Source: Bidens hawaiensis
Taxonomy: Eukaryota > Streptophyta > Magnoliopsida > Asterales > Asteraceae
DNA length: 64,000 bases
Reading direction: 5' to 3'
NCBI GenBank assembly: GCA_021521415.1
Contig: JAIQDT010002857.1
Coordinates: 1-64,000, forward strand
Shown here: piece by piece, positions 49,811 through 63,876 of the stretch
Numbering within the stretch: the stretch's first letter is position 1
How the letters are laid out: each line of letters starts with the position of its first letter
Program-made: the position numbers and the translations under genes
The notes under the pieces: model-generated
What the model was told of the DNA's origin: nothing
Databases searched by the model: none
Seen by the model: only the letters and a program-made list of their open reading frames with translations

Positions 49811-51514
49811 ATGTCGGATCCTCCAAAGATCATGTTGATAACATGAGCGTCAGGGAGAGGTGGAGCAGCCTTTTCCGGAACTGGATTAGGATCCTGGTTC
49901 CTGGGCTTTTTTCTTCCGAACAACTCTTTGAGATAACCCTTGCTGAGGAGATAGCTTATTTCCTTTCTCAAGGCTATGCAATCCTCTGTCTTATGGCCAA
50001 AGTCTTCGTGAAAGGCACACCATTTCGATTTGTCTTTGGGGGTGGTGCCTTCTCATTTTTCCTTGGCCATCTTGCTTTGTCGCCCAAGTTCCTAACAGCA
50101 AGCATCACTCCTCCCATATCTACGGAGAAGCAATAATCAGATATTCTTGGACAATCTTCGTCGTCCTCCTCCTCATCTACAGCGTTGATCTTTTGGCTAT
50201 TTGGTTTATTGTATGGCTTAGAGTTGCTGTTCCTGAAGTAGGATCCTTGTTTCTTGTCTTGAGATTCATTTTTCACCGGAGTGCTCAGTTGATCTTGTAT
50301 TCTTTGATCCTCCTCCAACCTGATGAATCTTAAAGCTCTGTTTCGGACTTCATCTAAGTTCCTGCAAGGGGTCATCACAAGATCTTGCTAAAATGGAGAG
50401 TCCTTTTGTAACCCCATTTTGAATGCCTCAACATTTGTCGGGACATCCAAATTTGGAATTTCCAAGGCCTCTCTTCCAAACCTTGTAAGGAACTTCCTAA
50501 GAGGTTCCCCACGAGGTTGGACAACTCTATATAAATCACCAGTTAATTTTTCGAAAGATCTATTGCATGAAACTTGACTATTAAATAAATTGATTAAATG
50601 AGAAAAGAAAGTAACAGAATAAGGAGGAAGACTTAGCAGCCATTTAAGGGCGGATCCAGTGAGGGTTGAGCCAAAGACTTTACACAAGCAAGCTTCTTTT
50701 AATCTCTCTGGAATCGGGTTGATTTCCATTCTTTCGCAATATAAGGCTACATGTTCCTCTGGATCCGTGGACCCATCATATAACTTCATACTAGGGGCAG
50801 TAAAGCGCTTTGGTATCTCAGCATTGCAAATTGGTGGAGTAAACCTGGATATGTTGTGGCTTCCTGCTGGTACTTCGGGAATAGGTTTGATGACTCCAGG
50901 CACACTCGATATTATATCCTTGAGCTTTGTAGCTCATGGGCTACGGTTTGGTTGATCCCAGTATCCTGCATACCACCATGATCAGTGCCAAAAGATAGAT
51001 TATCATAAAGGTTACCTCTCGCGTGATCAAAAGATCTAGCTCCATAGCTGCGTCTGGGGTATACTGTTTCAGCATCAATAGTTGGTCCAGCAGGAGCAGC
51101 GGTTTGCATGGGTATGAAGTCGACTTCATGGACCTCCAATGGCCTGGACCGGAGTTCCTTCAGAGGTTCTTTTCCATAAGGATAGTAGGATTCTGGTTGC
51201 TGATGGATTATGGATTCTGTTTGGAAACCCAAGGATTCTGGTTGAAAGACTGAGGATCCTTGAAGTTGTTGGGTGGAGGATCCTTGACGGAATCCTAAGG
51301 GTCCAGGTTGGAATGCTGAGGATCCTTGCAAATGGTGATTGGAGGATCTCAGGGGTTGACCTAATGATCCTTGTTGAAGGATAGATAATCCTTGTGAGTA
51401 TTGGTCAGAGTATTTCTTCGGGAAGAGGTCCGAGGATCCTTGTTGAGGGTAAGAGGATGCTGGATACTTATGTCCCGGGAAATCCGGAGTGCTAAAGTCA
51501 AGCATTTTTGGCAT
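49660..51514 (-). pseudogene. Tat gag, several frames
   Basis: N-terminal frame 51514-50912 (200 residues) has a repetitive Gln/Gly/Ser segment. Core frame 50903-50388 carries the gag signature LTGSALKWLLSLPPYSV. Later frames 50378-49974 and 49971-49660 hold basic Lys/Asn-rich sequence and a Cys/His motif (WCAFHEDFGHKTEDC) that is now out of frame. Frameshifts or stops near 50910, 50388 and 50020 make gag non-functional. Confidence 0.85.
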
Positions 51515-51912
51515 GATGGGGCTTGCATCCTTAGCCGTCTTCTTAGTTCTCCTAATCTCCTCGATCTCATGGAGGATCCTTTGATTAGTCTAGTTCTGCT
51601 GCTCCATATAGTTTTTCATCTGTGAACACAAAACAAAGACATCATTGTTAGTAGTTACCGTTTGGGAGACAGTAGTGGATTTTGATCCGGAGAAAAAGCA
51701 GTCTCCTTCTTCTGAGCAACAGTTATAGGCTTTTGTGGCTTTGTAGGGCCAGGCAGTGGTGGCAAAGTCACTTGAGCCGGGACACTCGAAGCAACAGTTG
51801 TGGGAATAACTTTTCCTTGGGAGGCCATTGAGTGAGCGATAATAAAGGATTGAATAAAGGTAAGGATTTTTTTGTGATTAAAGAACCAAATACCCCACGG
51901 TGGGCGCCAAAT
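51515..51912 (-). promoter_or_regulatory. Tat leader and primer-binding site
   Basis: On the minus strand TGGCGCCCACCGTGGGGT (51892-51909) lies three bases inside the 5' LTR, a PBS common in Tat-lineage elements. The rest is untranslated leader. Confidence 0.8.
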
Positions 51913-52503
51913 TGTTTTGGTTAAAAATCAGACTAAGGATCAAGGAACCAAATTCGTATGTGAGGATTGGTGCTCATATGAATTAATGCAATCAAAGTAA
52001 CAATTGGAGACAATGAACACGAAGATTTGTACGAGGAAAATCCCTTGGTAACTAGTATCCCGCCGGCATAAAACCTTAGGTAGTGAAAACTATCACTACC
52101 GATTATATTGAACTCAAAAAGATTACAAATTGTGGAACAATAGCTGATCATGATTCTGCTAAGAGTTTTTGGTGCTTGAGAGTTGTGTGTGTTATTAGCT
52201 ATTGTTCAGTATATAAATACATAGAATTATAACGTATACTAACTAATTCCTACAAATCCGGCCACGTTTGTTTACTTTTTCTTCATGACCGTTCATGAAC
52301 ATAGACGAGCTGGATGGACCTGATAAAATATGCTCTCCGTAAAAGTAGGAATTCCAGTAAGCACGTGTTTTATTTGCAAAAAATAGATTAGAATATAACT
52401 CAAATTGACCGTTGAGGATCCTTGAACCACTGAGGATCCTTAATCCTAGAAACAGTCGCCAATGATACTTGATTTTCGAGGATCAGAGATCCTGGTCCCA
52501 ACA
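51913..52503 (-). repeat. 5' LTR of the Tat element
   Basis: 591 bp, paired with 15730-16329. A 9-bp stretch present in the left LTR near 15970-15980 is missing here. Confidence 0.93.
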
Positions 52504-52508
52504 CGTAC

Positions 52509-52891
52509 ATAGATAAAAAAATTATAATATGAAAAAAGAAAATGTAAATCAATTAACTAATACAACAACATAGCATGTTACTCATTCACTCAATTTAATT
52601 AGTAAAGATCAATACCTAAATTTTTACTCTATGACTATTTAAAATGTAAATCAAACTAAAAGATATAATTTGTAATAGGAACTTGTGTGTATTTACTTTT
52701 AATATAATTGAAACCCATTATTTACCTCACACCATTTCTCCAGAGAAAACGTGACGGATAACACCGCATATTCGTCAAGATGTGACCAGCTTGTATGAAC
52801 TTCCATATATAAACACATTCGTCTCTCATGCCATTGCTCTCTCTCTCTTCTTGATAAATAGATACTGCAAAAACCCTCGAATAATGCTAGG
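52509..52891. other. Intergenic sequence with promoter-like features
   Basis: No coding frame. CATATATAAACAC near 52804 followed by a CT-rich run near 52835-52855 resembles a TATA box and leader on the plus strand, but the sequence is cut by the next repeat and no downstream gene is recognised. Confidence 0.35.
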
Positions 52892-52896
52892 CCCAT

Positions 52897-54704
52897 TGAT
52901 GTAGCGTGGATATGTATGAAATGTTAGTTTTTCAAAAGGTTTATCTCATAATGTCGAGTTTTTAATTTACAAAAATGATTTTTATCATAACTAAACCACA
53001 CACAAATAGGCAAGTGTACATATCGTATATGTAGCATAATATAGGTAAGAACCAAGTGTTGATCCACCGATACACTTGTTTGATTTTTACTACTAAATCG
53101 TTATATTTATTATAACCGGAAGTAAGCATCATAGTAGTTTTGGTTTAACAAGTAATTTTTAAAAGCATAAATTAGAAAACAATATTTTTGGGTTTTTATA
53201 TTTTTATAGAGAGATGATTAAGGATAAAAGTGTATCATCTTGGTTAAAATTTTTCTTAACTTGGTTTAACAGTTAATTAGTAAGCATGTGATACAAGCTT
53301 GCTTTGGTGACTAAATGTGGGAATAAAACCTTATTCCTAAGTCATGTTATTCCATGATAATTAAAAAAGGAGATATGCATAATTTCATGATCTCCACTAA
53401 AATATCATTTAAGTAAACAAGTGATTTATATTAAGTAGATTTATAAGATAATTTACTTTAAAGATGAGACAACTCCTTAAATTACTAAGTGAATTGTCTT
53501 TGATAGTTTAGTAAAAATAATCTTTGTATTATACTTGAAATACCAATTAAGATTAGTTAAGTTGTAAATAATCACCCTTGAATTACCATGTATTAACTTG
53601 CACAACTCTTGGATAACTATAGAACTTATGCAATAACCATCAAAGAATTGTTTAAAATAGATTATGTTGCACACTCACTTGACAAGTAATTAACCAATTT
53701 TAATAGATTAACATAAACAATCTGTTTTCACAGCATTGTCAACATTCCCATTTTAAGATGATCAATTACTACTAATACTTCAATTGGTTCATGTTCATAT
53801 TAGGGTTTATGTTTTTTTTTTCTCAAACAAGCCCATACAAGAATGACAGTTCCCCGACTTATTATCAAGCTCGGTACTTGGTGTCTCTATTAAAGTTTAT
53901 TATCCAAGGCCTCACAAGAGTGGCAGTTCCCCGGCTTATCGTTAAGCTCGGCACTTGGTGTATCTTTTAAGAGTATTTTAACACCCCCCATCAAGTGATA
54001 ATTACAACATAATCTTTACTTTTTATAAACCGATCACATTTTAACCAGTATTATTAAACTTTAATTAAGATTCATTATACCAAGATGTACTATGAAAGTT
54101 TAGCCAATACTAAGCATAATGTTATACGTCAAATTAAGTAATGGATACAAACATGATCAAATTAGAGTAGTCTAACCAATTTAGATGACTAATCTTTGAT
54201 ATTAATGACTTATTTTAAAAATCTTGACCTCATTGATCTTCAAAAGATGGATGGATGAGATGATTCCCTTATTAAATGCTCGTTTTGTCTGTTGATCTTA
54301 AAAGCTTCTATTTTGGCTGTTCTCTTGTACTTTCAACATAGGGCGTGTTGATATCAACATGGGTCCTGTTGAGGTGAAGAATTCTTATATTTTGTAATTT
54401 TCTCTTGTACCATCAACATAGGGTGTGTTGGTGTCAACATGGGGTGTGTAACTTCTGAATTTTGTCTTTTCTTCGTATGTTATTAACATGGCCAAGCATT
54501 GCTTCACCATGGGGTCTGTTAAGTCCGTTTTCACAATTTTTCTCTGTTTTTATGTGTATCAGCTCTTTTTATTCTTTAAGATTATATTTACCTAGGAATA
54601 TAAATTATAAACATTAGTGGCTATTTATTCTAATATAATTGCCGATATTGCGCTTATTTGAAGATATTTTAGTGATGAAAAGATGTATAAATTTATATAC
54701 ATCA
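52897..54704. mobile_element. Probable older solo LTR D, 1808 bp
   Basis: Ends TGATGTAGCG...TATACATCA, flanked by CCCAT and CCGAT (four of five bases match). The motif ACCACACACAAATAGGCAAG about 100 bp from the left end parallels ACCACACACAACCGGCAAG in solo LTR A, so the families are probably related. Direct repeats inside: CAGTTCCCCG...CTTGGTGT twice (53849 and 53926 region) and CAACATAGGG-type units near 54335-54430. Confidence 0.65.
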
Positions 54705-54709
54705 CCGAT

Positions 54710-55291
54710 CGAGCAATCAAACAATGTTAGGAGAGTCTCACAATTTGTTTAACTGTTTAAAATACTTGCTACAATAGTTTTGTTTTGTTTATCATTATCA
54801 CAATTATCGATGTATTATTGAATTTTTGTATACGTGATAGTATACCTAAATAGATAGTTTTGTATACTTTATGTAACTATACTTATTCATGTTCTTGTAT
54901 TGTAAAATTGTTCATATAAATAAACGTTCCCAAGTTTTATATACTAAACTTGATCAAGTTTACGAGCCTAAAGAAGTATAATATTTGTAAAAGTACAAGA
55001 ATTTTAAATTATTATAATAAATATACAATTACATACTAAGTATTATTATTTATAATTATTATGAAATTAAGTAAATAATACAGTATGTTATAAATCATTA
55101 TAAAAATAGTTACATGTATATAACAAAATATTTAATACATAATAAATAAATAAACCAAACTTGAATTTGAAAGCATACTCAAGAGTAAGTTCAATAAACA
55201 TTCAGCGTGCATGCTTCATGCTTTATGCTTTTTGACTATTAAAAACAACACCAATCATATATCACATAGATAGACTATAGCTAAAGCCAAC
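54710..55291. other. AT-rich 3' flank of the reductase gene
   Basis: Nothing coding. On the minus strand it includes the 3' UTR of the reductase gene; its poly(A) site cannot be placed. Confidence 0.4.
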
Positions 55292-57149
<1,858 letters not shown>

Positions 57150-57380
57150 TTGCGTGCGAAAATGTTGTTGAAGACGAGCGACAAATGTAGTGTACGTATC
57201 TACAATGACCACATAGCAATATTATGTAAACCCGAATTTTGCTGGTAACATGTTCAATCATTTCTTAAAACCGGATTACTATATAATAAGGATTCCTTTA
57301 TAATCAACCATTGACTTTTGTAGGTGCAACAGCAAACCTACATTATTGTAGCATATATTCTTCTTTTTTCTAAATAGGCA

Positions 57381-57539
57381 TTTACATATTTCCTCTATCT
57401 AAACTTTGAAATTACATATTTCTTCAAACCATGCTTAAAGAGTATTGTACATTTTGCATTAAAAACTTATATTTTGAAAGGCACATTCATCTAACACATA
57501 TATGTAATTTCAAAGGTTTAGGAAGGAAAAATATGTAAA
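57381..57539. repeat. Fold-back with ~40-bp arms upstream of the reductase
   Basis: Arms 57381-57419 (TTTACATATTTCCTCTATCT...) and 57500-57539 are near-complete inverted copies, separated by 80 bp. Short AAAGGCACATTCATCTAAC-like direct repeats continue to 57660. Origin unknown, possibly a MITE. Confidence 0.75.
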
Positions 57540-57939
57540 AATTCCTTTTCCAAAAGGCACGTTCGTCTACGATATAATTTTTTTATTTTTTTTGAAAGAC
57601 ACATTCATCTAACATATATATTTTTACTTTTTTTTGAAAGGCACGTATACTAACCTTAGGCGTCACAAGTCAAAGCTACTATGCGTTGATTAAAACTAAT
57701 TAAAATTTAATTAAGTATCACATCAGAGCAAATACCATTTACATTTTAAATTAATTTGGTAGCAATTCTTTCAGTAATTAAATGTTGCCATTCTTTAGAA
57801 AACTACAAGTACACAAGTAGCACTTAATCTATTTGAAAAAAAATTGAACCAAAAAAATAATAATAAATAAAAAAAATTGAACGAAATAAAAAATAATAAA
57901 ATGCTAAAATACTGTGAACAATGGAAATAAAGGGGGGGA

Positions 57940-58150
57940 TTGGTACCATGGTACCGATCGGTGGTAATATCAAAATACAAAAATTGAGTAAAACACAACC
58001 GAATACCGTACCGATTGTGGCAGTGTTCGGAACCGATATTGAAAAATAGCGAAATCAACGCATACCAAGACCGGAAACTACAAAATAAAGACCGAAACTG
58101 GTATTGAAAAATAGCGAAAACGACACGTACCAATACCGGAAGCCACAAAA
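57940..58150. repeat. Dispersed repeat with internal duplication
   Basis: TACCATGGTACCGATCGG near 57943, then ACCG-rich sequence in which ATTGAAAAATAGCGAAA occurs twice, ~63 bp apart (58039 and 58102). A similar phrase (AAAACACACCGAATA) recurs near 63150, so it is a family and not a gene. Confidence 0.55.
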
Positions 58151-58741
58151 TGAATACTAGTGTTGGTGTTGATGTTGTTTGGTCGATATGTATGTCACAT
58201 CACGTCCTCCAGCGGTTGGACGTTCGGAGATGCAAAACCTGTTGATATCAGTTTCTTAAGGCTACGAAAAAGATTAACTTTAATACAAATGACTAATATC
58301 ATCATCAAAATCTAAATAATAAGTTTAGGCCGTTTAAGGTTTATAGATCCTAATGGAGATAAGTTTGGTCATATTGGTCCACTTGACACCTTTCTATTGG
58401 ACCATTCATGAACACTATTTTTTTATTATTCAAATTCATCCTATTGATTCACTTAACACATTTTTTAGTAACTTTTTCAACTTTTTTTTTTTTTTTTTAA
58501 CTTTTGAATACTTTATTGTTTTTCCTTGACTAACCGAATATCTATAATACTGTTTTTATATTTTCTTTAGAAAATATTAAGTCGACTAAATTTGGTTGAA
58601 ATTGGTTTATTTAGTTTTTAACTTAAATTGAACCGAGTTTTTATTCGGTTTGCTTGCACACTTATCTTATTCGGTTACAACTAAATAAATCCGAAACCAA
58701 ATTAAAAATTCGGAACCGATGAACACACTTACAGATTACCA

Positions 58742-59150
58742 GTGCAAGCTAGATTTAAACCTAAGACCTCTGCTAGAGGGACTAAAGTAAATATTTATTA
58801 TGTTCAAGGATGCGACAGTTCGTTGTTGCTTGACAAGACTAGCAGTTTCAGGAGCGAAAAGGGCGCGTTTCCTAATCGAAATTCAGCACAAGGGCTTGAA
58901 GTTATTGAAACCATAAAAGCAAATGTGAAGAAAGTTTATCCTAAAACAGTTTCTTGTATCAACACATTGACACTCGTGGTTAGAGATGCGCTCCTTCTAG
59001 TAAGACCTTTTTTAATAATTTAATAAAGAAATAAGTTTCTAACAAACATATATCCAAATAACAGCCTTTTCTCTAACATATAACAGACGGGAGGACGCTA
59101 TTGGTCGGTAGCCATGGGGTGTTTAGATGGCCTAACAACAAAAACACATT
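58742..59150 (+). pseudogene. Class III peroxidase fragment
   Basis: Secretory haem peroxidase remnant. The part starting near 58806 shows QGCDSSLLLDKTSS, SAQGLEVIETIK and VSCINTLTLVVRDA, matching the region after the distal His of class III peroxidases. A donor after LLL (GTAAGA, 58998) and an acceptor ending at 59096 lead to GGRYWSV..GCLDGLTT, the expected next exon. The first exon with the distal His motif and the proximal-His exon are not found, and conserved residues have changed (SCADIL to SCINTL). Not functional. Confidence 0.75.
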
Positions 59151-59576
59151 AAAAGTGAAAGCTTTTGTTCTGTTTGAAGTGTGATATAGACCGTATCATA
59201 TTTTAGAAATGGATCATACGGTGCGTTTAATAGCGTTAGTCATTATCACATATATACAAAACTGATTTAATACATACCATATTTGGGTTTGTAAAATAAT
59301 CATATGGTCCCTATGACGACATGATCACAAATTTCAAATAATGAATGTTTTCATTCCAATCATAAATGGTTGCATAGAGAGAAATGAATATAACTTGCAA
59401 AACATGTCTATCATATCTGCTAGCAAACTTTCTAACAAACCTATTTATGTCGATGACAGAAAACATTCATCATAAACGTTAAGTACAATTACAATAAAAG
59501 AAAATACGCAATCTTCAAATCAAACACTTGTAAACCAAATTTCAAACACTTAAGAACCGCCTTCGAACAGTTAAAT

Positions 59577-60073
59577 ATAGGGGTGTTCATCGAATCGGAT
59601 AACGGATTATTCTGTTTATTTGGTTCGGATTATTCGAATTTGAAATTTTTAGAACCTATCCGAAATTCGATCCGATCCGAATTAGGGGTGTTCCTATCCG
59701 ATCCGAATTGATTTCGGATGGATTCGGATTGAATTCGGATAATCTGAAATAATCCGAATAACCTGAAATAAACTGTATATCAAACATCCAAACAAACGTC
59801 TATTTAAATAAAAAATACAAAACCGTATAATTAAAATAAAACATAGCTAAATCTATGATCCATCATAATTCTAAAAATTAAAACAATAAACGAATAAAGC
59901 CAAACTTCAAATAATTAAAATAGATTTGATTTATTTGGATATCAGAATAATCCGAATTATATGAAATTTTTAGAAATCCCTATTCGAATCTGATCCGAAT
60001 TGGTTGTACGGATCGGATTATTCGGCTTTCGGTTCGGATTTTTTTTCGCATTTCGGATTTCCTGAACACCCTT
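59577..60073. mobile_element. hAT-type MITE, ~497 bp, 8-bp TSD
   Basis: Flanked by AGTTAAAT at 59569-59576 and 60074-60081. The ends AGGGGTGTTCA and TGAACACCCTT are inverted repeats, and the interior repeats ATCCGAAT-type motifs in both directions. A second GGGGTGTTCCTATCCG starts at 59684, suggesting an internal duplication or nested copy. No transposase. Confidence 0.82.
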
Positions 60074-60081
60074 AGTTAAAT

Positions 60082-60692
60082 CCTCACGAACACTTGATCG
60101 GTCTTCTCAAACACCTATGACTTAAAACTCTTTTAGCTTTGAACACATCTTCCTTCACAAACACTTATTTTACTCACGAGTAGTTATACCTAGCCACAAA
60201 TATCAACCTCGAATGCTTGGGCTAAGTACTCGTGAACAGAGTGTTCACGAGTAGTTACACTTAGTCTTTATTATGATATTCTTTAAGTACTCGAGACTAA
60301 ATAAGTAATCAGAGTAAAGACTTAGACTCTTCAACAAATACTCTGTAATTTAACTACTCGGAGCATATAAATGTGCAAATCTTCAATTAACTTTACGTGC
60401 TCGACAAATATATAAGTACTTGAGATCAATATTCAGACAAATCTTCATCTTTTTATCTGTTCGACTAGTGAATGAGTACTCACGACGGCCACTTAGTCAA
60501 ATCTTCAACTTGAGAATCTTTCAAACACAAAATCTTGAATCCCAACAGCCGTATTGATATCTTTTTCAGGAATGACAGTTTTGTCCATTGACTTTGAACT
60601 TTAGAGCTTTGCCTGTTTTATTCCTTTAACCTTGTCAACACCAAAACAAACTAACCCTATACTTGAAATACTTTACGAGACTCGTATATACT
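60082..60692. other. Intergenic sequence with short repeats
   Basis: No gene. Variants of CACGAGTAGTTA-CAC-TAG recur near 60176 and 60248. Confidence 0.4.
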
Positions 60693-60697
60693 ACATA

Positions 60698-63079
60698 TGT
60701 CACACCCCGAACAAAGGCGGCGGAACATGCCGAGGTGTAACGATTGTCCATAAGCACATGACACTAATTAAAGTGACAGTATTTAATAAACTCATTTCAT
60801 TTCACAACATCGAAAATGTCACATAACAATTATCCATAAAATAACCATAAACATGATATCACAAAATATGGCAAATTTGATATTGTTCATTTTTACTAAT
60901 ATCCTAAGGTCTTTGATGTCGTTTTCTTCACAATCATAAATCAACCAAGATGCAAACCTGGAACATTTCATAAAATAAAGTTTGTCAACACAAAGGTCGG
61001 TGAGCAATTCATAAGTTTAATCATATTAGTATATAATAAAGATAGCCACAAAACTTGCATACAAAACGATAAATAAAAGTGGTAATTTGGATAAATAGAT
61101 ATCGCTAAACACATTAGCGACACCTAGCTATAAGGGGATGCCAAATAGTCTAGGATTTTATAGTTATCGTTAATTGCATTACGTTAACGACACCTTGCTA
61201 TAAGGGGATGCCAAATAGTCTAGGATTTTATAGTTCCACAAACCAAAAGCGATAAACACATAGGCATATAAGCATAGAACACCAAATCGAGCAATTATTT
61301 AGGTAAAGTATACAACTACGTTTGTGGTTTAAGATTCAAATATAAAGCATTTTGTTGAATAATTATGAAATGTCACCCCCAAAATAAAAGATGGAAAATG
61401 GGGTATGAAGTACTCACCTTCAAGTAGTAAACTTGAAAGATGATAATTTGGAGATTTGTCGGAACGACGAGTTTAACGCACAATGCCTAAAAAGGAAAGA
61501 AGTCTTGAATTTAGAAAGGTTGTCTTGAAGGTCCTTAAACAAAATAAATGTTGAGAAATGTAAATAATTAAAGTTCAAGGTTTAAAATGTAACTATTTAA
61601 GAATTTATAATAATAACCCTTTAAAAATGTAAGTTTGCTCGAAACCGGGTTAAAGTATCTAACCTTAATATTTACTCAACCTATGTTAAGTAATAAGGTG
61701 GGTAAAATGCAAGAATGCAAATCCCTTTGGAATAAAGATACTAAAACGGTTTTTTTTTTATCGAGTGTTCGGGTTGTCGGTTCGGGTCTTGATAATTGGT
61801 CAAACCCAAAGTCAACTTTCCAAAATATTGAATGTTATGAGATAACTCAATAAAATTTAATAAGACTTAACCAAGTATGTAGTTCCATTGTTTTAGAACT
61901 AACAACGCACGTTAAGCGAGTGTTCGGTTTTGTCGGTCCAAACTTTGTTATGAGATCAAGTTGGATCCAACATTTCCAAGTACTTAAGAAAATATTTAAA
62001 AATCAATTTGTAACTATTTTTAAAGAAATATACAAGTCATGATGGCTAAAAAAAACACACTTGTGTGTCTTAAGCGAGCAAGAATCGGTTTGGTTCGGTT
62101 TCCATCTTAGAACAAGTTCATAGATGGTTTCCACATGTCCAAACACTAAATAACTTGTATAATAGTGTACAAATAAAAAAATACCAAAAGTTAACAATAA
62201 AGTCTTTAAACAAAAGTTTGGTTTTCGGTTAGGATCGTGTTTCGGGTTAAGACCGAGGTAAGATTCTACAAACCCATAACCATAGAATTTGTAAAAATGA
62301 TTTTAGAAACTTAGATCTAACACTAAGTATGTTTAAACAAACAAAACTAGTAACAAAGTTCGGTTTACGGTTTAGAGCTATTTACGGTTAAACCGAAGCA
62401 TAGACTCTTAAAAACCCATAACCATGGAACTTGTAAACATGACCAACAAACTAAAATAACAAGATTAATATGTATGAACAAGTTATATAGATGTATATAT
62501 ATCAAGGACACGAAGTCCTCCATGAAGCCTTGCCTTATGGGGTCCGAAACCTCACCGACCGGAATCGGAGAAGTAACTACCAAAGGTAAACAAGGGGTGT
62601 ATATTATATATATGTTGCACAACCATAAACAAGTATTAATAAGGCTACATAAACTAATTAAGATGAAAGACCAAAATCCTTCAAGAACACTTAAGAAGAT
62701 AACCTTGAATCTTTGATGTTTGAGAGAGTTTTTTTTTTGGGTTGTAGCAAGGGAAAATGAAGAGGAAAGGTGGTGTATATATAGGGTAATGTTGGTGGTC
62801 AAATATGGGTGTGAGACATAAGAGTTTTCATGCAAAATGGATCAAGACAAAAACACAAAACAACAAAAAATAATAATAAAATAAATAAATAAATAAATAA
62901 AAAATAAAAATAAAGGTAGGATGTTTTAAAGACCCAACAAACAAGTGTGAAACAATATTGTAACATAAATCTATCATTTTGATTATAACATAAGCTTCGG
63001 TTTACAAATCGGGTCGGTTTACATAACAAACAAATACAAAAACGAATACAAACAAGACCCGAAATTGACGAATGTCACA
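60698..63079 (-). mobile_element. Solo LTR E, 2382 bp, TSD ACATA
   Basis: TGTCACACCCCGAACAAAGG...GAATGTCACA, flanked by ACATA at 60693-60697 and 63080-63084. The left end resembles the reverse complement of the chromovirus LTR end (TGTAACACCCCGACCAAAGG), so it is probably a chromovirus-type LTR on the minus strand. A 47-bp block (CTATAAGGGGATGCCAAATA...) is duplicated near 61130 and 61198. Confidence 0.85.
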
Positions 63080-63084
63080 ACATA

Positions 63085-63870
63085 CCTTCGCGTAAGTCGT
63101 TAGCCATGTTATGTTAACGATACCGTTGTAACCGAAACAAAAAATGAGGCAAAACACACCGAATATCACATCGATTATGGTGGCACACTGGTACTATAAC
63201 CCGTTCAAAACCGAAAATAAAACCTTCAACACCAACTCACACCAATAGGGGTGTTCACGGTTCGATTTAAAACCGTGAAACCGCCCAAACCAGCCATTGG
63301 TTTGGTTTCACGGTCGGTCGGTTTCAAAATTTTCAAACCGTAACAAACGATTTGGTTTACCTTTTCAAAATTTTTAAACCGTAAAAAACCGGACCGGACT
63401 GTGAAATTTTAACATAATTACTTTTAAAGATATTTATATTATTTGATTGTTTATATTTTGTATTAAGTTCACTGTAAATCTAAAACTAGATCAAATATTT
63501 AGATTATTAGGTTGTTGAAAAACTAGATCAACAATCTAGATACAAATCTGGCTTATGTAATTGTTGAAAATAAAACCTTTCCACTATTTTTTATTTGAAG
63601 TATTTGCATGGATAGGTATGAAGACCATTTTTTTCCATTTAATATAAAACACGCATTACAAGGACATTTTATTTTATACATTTTTAAACAACCTGTTTAT
63701 TTTATCGCTGAAGTATGCATTTTTCGACAACTTTTTTATTTTTCATTTTATATAAAGCGCAAAATGTGAAACCAAACCGAAACCAAAATATTACTAACGG
63801 TTCGGTTTTGGTTTTTAAAAATCAAAAACCAGGTTGAGACTACGGTTTAACTTAAAAACAAGACCGTAAA
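63085..63870. repeat. Decayed repeats, including AGGGGTGTTC family member
   Basis: Positions 63085-63240 resemble the repeat at 57940. From 63247 AGGGGTGTTCACGGTTCG begins a member of the family also seen at 9988 and 59577, rich in GGTTTGGTTTCACGGTCGG-like motifs. Its right end is not clear. Confidence 0.55.
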
Positions 63871-63876
63871 GACCAG

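Larger units (their letters stand above)
15730..52503 (-). mobile_element. Ty3/gypsy Tat-lineage retrotransposon, split by nested Athila
   Basis: Two LTRs (15730-16329 and 51913-52503) share TGTTTTGGTTAAA...CCCAACA ends (plus strand) and are flanked by CGTAC (15725-15729, 52504-52508). The genes read leftward: gag ~51.5-49.7 kb, protease 49.8-49.4, RT 49.2-48.2, then RNase H and integrase at 20.7-19.3 kb after the inserted Athila. Without the Athila and one TSD copy it is about 9.3 kb. The PBS beside the right LTR and the antisense ORF near the 3' LTR mark the Tat lineage. Frameshifts, stops and deletions make it non-autonomous. By eye the LTRs differ at about 27 positions plus a 9-bp gap. 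Confidence 0.92.

Noticed and set aside
63085..63870. Possible promoter of the right-edge exon
   Set aside because: The sequence consists of dispersed repeats found elsewhere in the window; no promoter motif stands out.
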